From Rhodocyclus gracilis (GTDB lineage Bacteria > Pseudomonadota > Gammaproteobacteria > Burkholderiales > Rhodocyclaceae), in NCBI RefSeq assembly GCF_009617575.1, contig NZ_WIXJ01000001.1:434001-498000 (forward strand): 64,000 nt of DNA, read 5' to 3'. Both the position numbers and the translations under genes were made by a program. The first letter of the stretch is position 1. Every line of letters starts with the position of its first letter. This document shows positions 43,823-51,620 of this stretch, one piece after another. Below the pieces are notes generated by a model. The model was given only the letters and a program-made list of their open reading frames with translations. It had not been told where the DNA came from and made no database searches.

Positions 43823-44704
43823 TCAGTGCTCCTGATAGCGTTCGAGGATGACGTCGATGAATTCGGCCAGCGCCTCGTCGTGAATACCGAGTTCGTCCGC
43901 CACCTCGCCGCGATTGGCAGCCCAATCCGGGCTCGGCAAGGCGCTATTGAGCGCATAAATGTGGATCGCCAATTGCAGGATGGCAATCATCGTGCGCGCC
44001 GAATGGTCTTCCAACCGAGAAAAATCGTGGTGGTAGCGAATGGCGTCGCAGACGAATTCCGGCAGTTTCCAGTGCCGGGCGACGAGGAAGCCGACCACCG
44101 AGTGATCGGCTGAAAAGCGCTGATCCTCTTCGGCCAGATTCGGCCAATGCCCCGGCTCGTCGAGGCGCAAAGCCTTGCAGTAATCGGGGAAGCGCTGCAT
44201 CAGCACCGCCACGCCACAGTCGTGGAAGACTCCGGCCAGGTACGCCTGATCCGGGAAGATGTTGCACACCGAGACGCGATCTTCGGCGATCAACATGGCA
44301 ATCTGCGCAACCGCCCGTGAGCGCGCCCAGAAAGCTTCCAGCGCCGGCATCTGCTGCCCGCCTTTGCCGCCCGCCGAACCTGCCGAAAGCGCGATCGCCC
44401 GCACCAGATTGGTCGTCTGCGAGACGCCGACGACTTGCAGGATGCGCACCACAGACGTGAAAGGCTGATGCGCGCGAAACACCGGCGACTGCACGGCCTT
44501 GAAGAGCAGCGCCGAAATGCCGGGATCTTCGGCAATGGTCGCCGCCAGTCGTCGCACGTCATCGACGCCACTCGTCACCAGACGGGCCAGTTCGGTAAGG
44601 ACGCGCGGCTGCGGCGGAATGCGGATGCCCTGATCCATCAGTTGCGTCAGCTTGCGCGCTTCGTCGTCTTCCAGACTGGCGAGGAGACCCTTGTCGATGT
44701 TCAT
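43823..44704 (-). CDS. HDOD domain protein
   Basis: A 293-residue protein made almost entirely of one HDOD domain (about 20-230; IPPQPRVLTELARLV, AEDPGISALLFKAVQSP, LAGVFHDCGVAVLMQRFPDY). The HD metal residues are present only partly (FHDCG), so hydrolase activity is uncertain; HDOD proteins are usually regulatory partners. It is the last gene of the run after glcF, 57 bp downstream. Confidence 0.86.
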   Translation of the reverse strand: MNIDKGLLASLEDDEARKLTQLMDQGIRIPPQPRVLTELARLVTSGVDDVRRLAATIAEDPGISALLFKAVQSPVFRAHQPFTSVVRILQVVGVSQTTNLVRAIALSAGSAGGKGGQQMPALEAFWARSRAVAQIAMLIAEDRVSVCNIFPDQAYLAGVFHDCGVAVLMQRFPDYCKALRLDEPGHWPNLAEEDQRFSADHSVVGFLVARHWKLPEFVCDAIRYHHDFSRLEDHSARTMIAILQLAIHIYALNSALPSPDWAANRGEVADELGIHDEALAEFIDVILERYQEH

Positions 44705-44761
44705 TGACGGTAATCCTGAAACGGCAAAAAGACGGCGCAGTCATGATTACCGCGCACAGGG

Positions 44762-46027
44762 TTAGGGACAGATCACCTCCGCCAGCAATTCGACCCAATG
44801 GTGCACCGGAATCGTTGCCGCCGCAGCCAGGTGGTTCTGGCAGCCGACGTTGGCAGTGGCGATAAGCTCGGGCCCACCGACGCTCAGCGCCGCCAGCTTG
44901 TCGGCCCGCAAGCGCGTCGACAAAGCCGGCTGCAACAACGAATACGCCCCGGAGGAACCACAGCAGAGATGACTGTCCGCCACCGGAGAAAGTTCATAGC
45001 CGGCGGCGAGCAATAGCGACTCGACGACGCCACCGAGTTTCTGTCCATGTTGCAGCGTGCAGGGCGAGTGAAAGGCGATGCGCCGCACGCGTGCCGGAAC
45101 CGAAGCAGGCATGGCGCGCCGCGCCTCCGCCAGCAGGGCGGCAAGGGCCTCGCGCTCGTCGGCCAGCACTTCGGACACGTCGCGCGCCAACGCTGCCACG
45201 CGCGCCGCCTTGGCGGCATACGCCGGATCGCCGGCAAGAATCTTGCCGTATTCCTTGACGTGCGCCGCGCACCCCGAGGCGGTGACGACGATGGCCTCGA
45301 CCTCGTCGCGAGCAACCCACGGCCACCAGCAATCGATCAGGCGGCGCATGTCGTCGCGCGCTGCCGCCGGCGCGTCGAGGTGATAACGCACGGCGCCGCA
45401 GCAACCGGCGCCCGGCGCCTCGAACAGCTCGATCCCCAGACGAGCAAACACCCGCGCCGCCGCACGATTGGTGCGCGGCGTCAAGTGCGGCTGCACGCAG
45501 CCGGCGAGCACCAGCATGCGCCGTGCCGAAGTACCCCGCGCCGGCCAGGCCGGCACGCTGGTATCGCGCGGCGGAATCTTGCTCGCCACGGACGCCGGCA
45601 ACAGCGGCTTCGCCCAGCGGGCGAGCGACAGGGCCGAGGCAAACACGCCACCGCGCGCCAAGGTTTCGCGCAAGACATGACGCCGCGTGCGATCGGCCAA
45701 GGGACGAGGCGAACGCGCTTCGAGCACTTCCCGGCCGATATCGAGCAGGCGGTGATAATCGACCCCGGACGGGCACGTCGTCTCGCACGAGCGACACGAC
45801 AGGCAGCGGTCGAGGTGCAGACGCGTTCGCGCCCCGGCCTCGCCGCCTTCGAGGAGATTCTTGATGAGATAGATGCGCCCGCGCGGCCCATCGAGCTCGT
45901 CGCCAAGCAGCTGATAGGTCGGACAGGTTGCCGTGCAAAAACCGCAGTGCACGCAGGTCCGCAAAATGGCCTCGGCCTCCTGGCCGACCGCTGAATCCTT
46001 GATGAAGGCTGCCAACGATGTCTGCAT
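44762..46027 (-). CDS. glcF: Glycolate oxidase iron-sulfur subunit
   Basis: A 421-residue subunit of glycolate dehydrogenase. Two [4Fe-4S] ferredoxin motifs CVHCGFCTATCP (Cys25 onward) and CLSCRSCETTCP are followed by two CCG domains (GCCGAVRYHL and LCCGSSGAYSLL). It passes electrons from the FAD subunits GlcD/GlcE to the quinone pool. The start at 46027 follows the glcE stop by two bases. The in-frame extension to 46387 runs antisense-like through glcE and is discarded. Confidence 0.94.
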   Translation of the reverse strand: MQTSLAAFIKDSAVGQEAEAILRTCVHCGFCTATCPTYQLLGDELDGPRGRIYLIKNLLEGGEAGARTRLHLDRCLSCRSCETTCPSGVDYHRLLDIGREVLEARSPRPLADRTRRHVLRETLARGGVFASALSLARWAKPLLPASVASKIPPRDTSVPAWPARGTSARRMLVLAGCVQPHLTPRTNRAAARVFARLGIELFEAPGAGCCGAVRYHLDAPAAARDDMRRLIDCWWPWVARDEVEAIVVTASGCAAHVKEYGKILAGDPAYAAKAARVAALARDVSEVLADEREALAALLAEARRAMPASVPARVRRIAFHSPCTLQHGQKLGGVVESLLLAAGYELSPVADSHLCCGSSGAYSLLQPALSTRLRADKLAALSVGGPELIATANVGCQNHLAAAATIPVHHWVELLAEVICP

Positions 46028-46029
46028 CG

Positions 46030-47253
46030 TCAAAACTCCCGAAACAGACGACCGGGGTTGAACACTCCCGGCGCATCGAAGGCGTTTTTCAGGCGGCGGT
46101 GAATGGCCGCCAGAGGCGGCGGCAGGGGCGCGAAGGCGCCGATGGCGCTCTTCAAGGGCGCATCGCCACGAAACAAGGTGGCATGCCCGCCCGCCGCCGC
46201 GGCCGCCGCGCGCAAGGCAAGCGGATCGCCATCGCGGCGCCAGCGCAAAGCCCCGCCCCACTCGATCAGGGTTGTCCCTGTAGCCCCCCCGGCAATACCG
46301 CCGGGCGCGTCGGTGGTCGACGCAGGCTCCGCGCCATCCGCCGCCGGACGCACGGGCGGTGTCGTGGCCCTCAGTGCCAGCCGCCACAGGGGGAGCGGCT
46401 CGGCGCCGACGACGCCGGCAGCGAACTGCCGCGCATCGCCGGCCGGAGCAGTGGCGGAAAAAAACGGGTGCGTCTGCTCGCGCAGACTGCGCCAGAACAC
46501 CGCCGCCTCATCCTCCGGCAGGTGGCCAACCGCCACGCCGGCAGCACGCAGCTCACGCTGCAAGGCGGCGGCCGACGAGGCGACAGCCGCCGCCGCTCCG
46601 GAGAGGCGCAGCGACAGGCGACCGCCAAACCACGCCGAGGCAGAAAGCGGTAAGGGCAGCGCATTCCACGCCGCAAGACGGCGCAGCGCCTCGCCCTCGC
46701 CGAGATCGGCAACGAGCGTGCGCTCAGCGACCGGCCGCGGCAGGGTCTTCAGCGACACTTCCGTCACCAGCGCCAGCGTGCCAAGGCTGCCGGCGAGCAG
46801 GCGCGGAACATCATAACCGGCGACGTTTTTCATGACCTGCCCGCCAAAGCTGAGCGCGCGCCCTTCGCCGTCGATCAGTCGTACGCCCAGCACGTAATCG
46901 CGCAAGGCCCCGGCCTGCGAGCGGCGCGGACCGGACAGGCCGGCAGCCAGCATGCCGCCGACGGTCGCCTGCGGGCCGAAATGTGGCGGCTCGAAAGCCA
47001 GCATCTGCCCCTGCGCCGCGAGCGCCGCTTCCAACTCGGCGAGCGGCGTACCGCAGCGCGCGGTGACCACCAGTTCGCTCGGCGAATAGGCGACGATGCC
47101 ACGATACTCCCGCGTATCGAACACCTCGCCACTGCCCGGCAGCAGAGGCTGCCCATAGAAATCCTTCGAGCCAGAACCACGCAGACGCAGCGGCCGGCCA
47201 TCGGCGGCGGCGGCGCGCACGCGCTCGCACCAGCGATCATGAATCGCCTTCAT
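46030..47253 (-). CDS. glcE: Glycolate oxidase FAD-binding subunit GlcE
   Basis: A 407-residue FAD-binding PCMH protein. LRLRGSGSKDFYG and ATVGGMLAAGLSGPRRSQAG are the flavin-binding segments of GlcE, which completes the active site with GlcD. The middle region (about 215-330) is divergent and rich in Ala, Thr and Pro. Its ATG overlaps the glcD stop (ATGA) and glcF follows after 2 bp. Confidence 0.92.
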   Translation of the reverse strand: MKAIHDRWCERVRAAAADGRPLRLRGSGSKDFYGQPLLPGSGEVFDTREYRGIVAYSPSELVVTARCGTPLAELEAALAAQGQMLAFEPPHFGPQATVGGMLAAGLSGPRRSQAGALRDYVLGVRLIDGEGRALSFGGQVMKNVAGYDVPRLLAGSLGTLALVTEVSLKTLPRPVAERTLVADLGEGEALRRLAAWNALPLPLSASAWFGGRLSLRLSGAAAAVASSAAALQRELRAAGVAVGHLPEDEAAVFWRSLREQTHPFFSATAPAGDARQFAAGVVGAEPLPLWRLALRATTPPVRPAADGAEPASTTDAPGGIAGGATGTTLIEWGGALRWRRDGDPLALRAAAAAAGGHATLFRGDAPLKSAIGAFAPLPPPLAAIHRRLKNAFDAPGVFNPGRLFREF

Positions 47254-48830
47254 CGCGACCCCTCCGTTTTCGTCGCATCGCCCGGTGCAGACGCGCCATC
47301 GGCCGGATCGCCCCAGACATCGTGCGTCGCATCATCGGCCGCCGGCGCGCAGCATGGCGTGCCACGCTCGCCCGCCGTCGCCAAACGCGCCAGGCGGTAT
47401 TCGCGGCAGCGTGCCGGCGTCGGGATGGCCTTGCCCGGATTGAGCAGGCCGGCCGGGTCGAAGGCGCGCTTCAGGCGTTCGAACAGCGCCAGTTCGTCGG
47501 GGGTGAATTGCGCGCACATCTGCGTCACCTTCTCGACGCCAACACCGTGCTCGCCGGTGATGGTGCCGCCGAATTCGACCGAGAGTTCGAGGATTTCAGC
47601 GCCAAAAGCCTGCGCGCGCTCGAGCTCGCCGGGCTGGTTGGCGTCGTACATGATCAGCGGGTGCAGGTTACCGTCGCCAGCGTGGAAGACGTTGGCACAG
47701 CGCAGCCCGTAGCGCCGCTCCATGTCGGCGATGGCCTGCAGCATGCGGCCGACGCTGTGGCGCGGAATGGTGCCGTCCATGCACAGGTAGTCGGGCGTGA
47801 TGCGGCCGACGGCGGGGAAAGCCGCCTTGCGCCCGGCCCAGAATTTCAGCCGCTCGGCCTCGTTCTGCGAGACGCGGATGGCGGTGGCGCCCGAGGCCGC
47901 CAGCACCGCCTGCATGCGCGCCATTTCCTCGGCCACCTCTTCCGGCGTGCCGTCCGACTCGCACAGCAACAAGGCTTCGGCGTCCATGTCGTAGCCGGCG
48001 TTCACGAAGGGTTCGACGGCGTGCGTCGCCTTCTTGTCCATCATCTCGAGGCCGGCCGGCAGGATGCCGGCGGCGATGATCGCCGCCACCGCCTCGCCGG
48101 CGCGTGTCACGTCGTCGAACGAGGCGAGTGCCACCTGCGCCAGCTCGGGCTTCGGGGTCAGGCGCACGGTGGCCTCGGTGATCAGCACCAGCAAGCCCTC
48201 GGAGCCGTTGGCCACGGCGAGCAGGTCGTAGCCCGGCGCGTCGGGCGCGGCGCAGCCGAACTCGACGATCTCGCCGGCGATGGTGAGGCCGCGCACGCGC
48301 AGCACGTTGTGCACGGTCAGGCCGTACTTCAGGCAGTGCACGCCGCCGGAGTTCTCGGCGATGTTGCCGCCGATGGTGCACGCGATCTGCGACGAGGGAT
48401 CGGGCGCGTAGTAGAGGCCGTAAGGCGCCGCTGCCTGCGACACGGCGAGGTTGCGCACACCCGGCTGGACGACGGCGGTGCGCGTCGCCGGGTCGATGGC
48501 GAGGATGTTCTTCAGTCGCGCCAGCGAGACGACGACGCCGTCCGGATGCGGCAGCACGCCGCCGGAGAGCCCGGTCGCCGCGCCACGCGGCACCACCGGC
48601 ACGCCGAGTTCGTGGCAGACGCGCAGGATCGCCCGCGCCTGCGCCTCGTTTTCCGGCAGCGTCACCAGGAGCGGCAGCTGCCGGTAGGCGGTCAGCCCGT
48701 CGCATTCGTAGGGCCGCAGCGCTTCTTCGTCGACGCGCAGCGCGTCCTCGGGAAGCACGGCGCGCAAGCGGGCAACGAGCGCCGCGCGGTCGACGGCAAA
48801 GCGCGGCGGAGCGAAGGCGAGGCCGCTCAT
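47250..48830 (-). CDS. glcD: Glycolate oxidase subunit GlcD
   Basis: A 526-residue FAD-linked oxidase that oxidises glycolate to glyoxylate. GVPVVPRGAATGLSGG and GGNIAENSGGVHCLKYGLT bind FAD; the C-terminal HAGDGNLHPLI and GTITGEHGVGVEKV segments form the substrate site. The last 35 residues form a non-conserved acidic tail. ATG overlaps the end of the exporter gene by four bases. Glycolate arises from 2-phosphoglycolate salvage, so with GlcEF the operon recycles it. Confidence 0.95.
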   Translation of the reverse strand: MSGLAFAPPRFAVDRAALVARLRAVLPEDALRVDEEALRPYECDGLTAYRQLPLLVTLPENEAQARAILRVCHELGVPVVPRGAATGLSGGVLPHPDGVVVSLARLKNILAIDPATRTAVVQPGVRNLAVSQAAAPYGLYYAPDPSSQIACTIGGNIAENSGGVHCLKYGLTVHNVLRVRGLTIAGEIVEFGCAAPDAPGYDLLAVANGSEGLLVLITEATVRLTPKPELAQVALASFDDVTRAGEAVAAIIAAGILPAGLEMMDKKATHAVEPFVNAGYDMDAEALLLCESDGTPEEVAEEMARMQAVLAASGATAIRVSQNEAERLKFWAGRKAAFPAVGRITPDYLCMDGTIPRHSVGRMLQAIADMERRYGLRCANVFHAGDGNLHPLIMYDANQPGELERAQAFGAEILELSVEFGGTITGEHGVGVEKVTQMCAQFTPDELALFERLKRAFDPAGLLNPGKAIPTPARCREYRLARLATAGERGTPCCAPAADDATHDVWGDPADGASAPGDATKTEGSR

Positions 48831-50164
48831 GGATGGGCGGGGCCGGCAACGGAAACGTCGCCATCGCCCTCGCGGCGGACGTCGAGGCGAGTGACCAGCA
48901 GCTGGTCGATCTTGTGATTGTCGATATCGAGCACCTCGAAACGGAAACCGGCGTGCTCGACGCTCTCGGTCGGGCGCGGCACGCGGCGCAGCACGTACAT
49001 CATGAAGCCGGCGATCGTCTCGAATTGGTCGTCGTCGGGGAACGGCTCGATCTGCAAACGCTGTTCGAGATCGCCCACCGGCGTCATGCCATCGACCAGC
49101 CAGGAACGCGCGTCGCGCTGGATGATCTGCTCGTCCGCGGGCGTCATCAGCGAATCGCCCATCAGTGTGCAGGTCACGTCGTTCAGGGTAATCAGGCCGA
49201 CGATCAGACCGTACTCGTTGATGATCAGCGCGAAATCCTCGCGCATGATCTTGAACTGCTCGATGATCTCCGACAAGGTCAGCGTTTCCGGCAGGATCAG
49301 CGCCGTATGCAGGGCGCTGTCGCCACGCAGCGACAATGGCTCACCGTTGAGCAGACGGCACAGGATGTCCTTGGAATCGACGTAGCCGACCACCCGGTCA
49401 ATCGTGCCGGCGCAGACCGGGAACTTGGCATGCGGATGCGCGCTAATCTTGGCGCGAATGCTCTCGTCGCTCTCGTTACGGTCAAGCCAGACGATGCTCT
49501 CGCGCGCCGTCATCGTCGACGGCGCCGTGCGGGTTTCCAGCTCGAAAACGTTTTCGATCAGCTGCTTTTCCTGACGCGCGACGACGCCCGCTTCTTCCCC
49601 GGCATTGGCCAGCGCGACGATATCTTCCGGCGTGATGTCCTCCGGCCGCGACGGCGGCAGACCGAGCAGGCGGAGGATGTGACTGGCAACGCCGTTGAAC
49701 ACCCAGATCAGCGGCCGCAAGGCTTTCAGGCACAGCACCATGGCCGGCGCGATGCGCAGCGCAATCGCTTCCGGGGCGACGATGGCAATGCGTTTGGGAA
49801 TCAGGTCGCCGATCAGGATGAAGCTCGTCGTGACCAGCAGGAAGGAGCAGGCGGAGCCGAGAAAACTTGCCGTTTCGGGCGACGCCACATCGACGAATAA
49901 ACGCGAGAAAACAGGCGCATATGCCCCTTCACCGAGAACCCCGGCAAGAATTCCGACAGCATTGACGGAAATTTGCACGGCGGTAAAGAAATGGCCGGGC
50001 TGTTCCTGCAAGAAAAGGACGCAGGCAGCGCGTGGATCGCCCTCGTCGCGCATCTGCTTGAGCTTGAGCTTGCGCGCGGCGGCCAGCGAGATTTCGGAAA
50101 ATGAAAAAAAGGCACTGGCAGCGACCAGCGCAAAAAAAATCAGCGTGTTTTCGATTGGCGTCAT
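48827..50164 (-). CDS. CNNM/CBS-domain transporter, PaeA (YtfL)-like
   Basis: A 445-residue membrane protein. The DUF21/CNNM domain of four helices (about 1-190; VAASAFFSFSEISLAAARKLKLK and FILIGDLIPKRIAIVAPEA) is followed by two CBS domains (about 210-340) and a C-terminal CorC_HlyC domain (DGMTPVGDLEQRL). Sequence and size are very close to E. coli YtfL/PaeA (447), a putrescine and cadaverine exporter. The ATG at 50164 is chosen by homology. It is the first gene of the glc run and overlaps glcD. Confidence 0.88.
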   Translation of the reverse strand: MTPIENTLIFFALVAASAFFSFSEISLAAARKLKLKQMRDEGDPRAACVLFLQEQPGHFFTAVQISVNAVGILAGVLGEGAYAPVFSRLFVDVASPETASFLGSACSFLLVTTSFILIGDLIPKRIAIVAPEAIALRIAPAMVLCLKALRPLIWVFNGVASHILRLLGLPPSRPEDITPEDIVALANAGEEAGVVARQEKQLIENVFELETRTAPSTMTARESIVWLDRNESDESIRAKISAHPHAKFPVCAGTIDRVVGYVDSKDILCRLLNGEPLSLRGDSALHTALILPETLTLSEIIEQFKIMREDFALIINEYGLIVGLITLNDVTCTLMGDSLMTPADEQIIQRDARSWLVDGMTPVGDLEQRLQIEPFPDDDQFETIAGFMMYVLRRVPRPTESVEHAGFRFEVLDIDNHKIDQLLVTRLDVRREGDGDVSVAGPAHP

Positions 50165-50408
50165 GCAGTTAGCGCAAAAAGCCCCGTGAAATGTGGGCAA
50201 CGGGGAGACTCTAGCCCGCCGCCCGGGCGAAAGCAAACCGCCCATGCCGACGGCAAGCCACCGCTGTTCCGCCGCCCTACAGCGCCCTCCTGCCGCGCAC
50301 GGCGGCGCCGGGCGGCGGTCGAACACCCTGCCGACCGCCCGCGACCGCCACGACACAAGCGCCCGCAGTTCCTGCTCTTTGCCACTCAGTTGCCGCTCTC
50401 TTCGCTGC

Positions 50409-50425
50409 CTTAAGACGGACTTAAG
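50409..50425 (+). promoter_or_regulatory. PmrA/QseB-type operator in front of the metal-efflux operon
   Basis: A direct repeat CTTAAG (50409-50414) and CTTAAG (50420-50425) separated by five bases matches the known binding box of PmrA/QseB response regulators (CTTAAG-N5-CTTAAG). A -10-like TAGACT lies at 50436-50441 and the operon's ATG at 50467. A PmrA/QseB-like regulator is encoded 8.3 kb downstream on the same strand. The remainder of the 302-bp gap (50165-50466) shows no gene. Confidence 0.68.
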
Positions 50426-50466
50426 CTTCGCCACCTAGACTGCGCGGGCGTTTAGCCGAGGATGCC

Positions 50467-51618
50467 ATGCGAACACTCCTGATTCCCTTTCTGCTCCTGC
50501 CCCTGACACTGGCGATGAGTCACGCGTCGGCGGCGGAAACTCCCGCCACGCCGCTGCTGGCGATCTCCGCGCAGCAAGCGAATGCCCTCGGTGTCGCCAG
50601 CGAACGGCTGTCGCACGCCGGCAACGGGCTCGCCAGCGGTTTGCCGGCCGAAGTGCGGATCCCGAACGAACAGTTACGCGTCGTCGCCGCGCCCTTGCCG
50701 GGGATGGTCGTCGCCATCGACGTCGCGACCGGACAGACGGTGAAGCAGGGACAAACGCTGGCGCGCCTTGCCAGCCCCTCGCTCCTCGCGGCCGAACGCG
50801 ATTTCCTGCAAGCCGCCCAGTCGGCACATCTGGCCGCGCAAGCCGCGCGGCGCGATGAGCAGCTCTTCAGCGAAGGGATCATCGCCGAAGCCCGCGTCCA
50901 GACGACACGCGCCAACCACGAACAAGCAGCGCTGGCGCTGGCCGCGCGGCGTGCCGAACTGCAACTGGCCGGCGTCTCCGACGGCGCCTTGACGGCGCTC
51001 GCGCAACAACGGCGGCTGCCGAGCGAGATGCTGATCAGCGCGCCAATTGCCGGCATCGTCCTCGAACAATCGGTGCAGCCGGGGCAACGCGTGGACGCGG
51101 CGGCACCGCTCTTTCGCATCGGCAAACTGACGCCGCTCTGGCTCGAGATCGAAACACCGGCCGCACTGGCTTCCACGCTGCGCGAAGGCGCGGCGGTCAG
51201 CGTGCCGGCCGTCGGCGCGCGCGGCAAGGTCATCAACATCGGCCGCCAGATCAGCGCCGGCAGCCAGACCGTGACGGTGCGCGCACGCCTCGACGCCGGT
51301 GGCGAAACGCTGTCGCCGGGTCAGCGGGTCGCCGCTGACATCGACGTACCGGTGCGCAGCGACGGTTTCCGCGTGCCGCAATCGGCGCTCGTCCGCATCG
51401 GCGGCGACGCCTTCGTTTTCGTCGCAGAAGGCGCGGGTTATCGCCCCCTCGCCATCAAGATCGTCGGTCAGGCCGGCGATCAGGTGATCCTGCAATCCGC
51501 TCGCCTGACACCGCAGACGCGCATCGCCATCAAAGGCGTGGCGGCGCTGAAGAGCATCTGGGGCAGCGCGGCGGAATCGGCCAGTGCCGCTGCCGGCAAG
51601 GCGGGCGAGGCCAAATAA
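50467..51618 (+). CDS. Heavy-metal RND efflux periplasmic adaptor (CzcB/CusB-like)
   Basis: A 383-residue membrane-fusion protein. The signal peptide (MRTLLIPFLLLPLTLAMSH to ASA) precedes a beta-barrel, lipoyl (PLPGMVVAIDVATGQTVKQGQTL) and alpha-hairpin arrangement (about 120-210, with AAERDFLQAAQSAHLAAQAA), then the SAPIAGIVLEQSVQPGQRV lipoyl half. It links the RND pump to the outer-membrane channel. It lacks the metal-binding His/Met-rich N-terminus of CusB. It is the first gene of the operon and 2 bp ahead of the pump gene. Confidence 0.92.
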   Translation: MRTLLIPFLLLPLTLAMSHASAAETPATPLLAISAQQANALGVASERLSHAGNGLASGLPAEVRIPNEQLRVVAAPLPGMVVAIDVATGQTVKQGQTLARLASPSLLAAERDFLQAAQSAHLAAQAARRDEQLFSEGIIAEARVQTTRANHEQAALALAARRAELQLAGVSDGALTALAQQRRLPSEMLISAPIAGIVLEQSVQPGQRVDAAAPLFRIGKLTPLWLEIETPAALASTLREGAAVSVPAVGARGKVINIGRQISAGSQTVTVRARLDAGGETLSPGQRVAADIDVPVRSDGFRVPQSALVRIGGDAFVFVAEGAGYRPLAIKIVGQAGDQVILQSARLTPQTRIAIKGVAALKSIWGSAAESASAAAGKAGEAK

Positions 51619-51620
51619 CG

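Noticed and set aside
47322-48917. A 531-codon plus-strand ORF antisense to glcD
   Set aside because: Composition (Gly, Arg, His, Val) is that of an antisense frame and glcD is certain.
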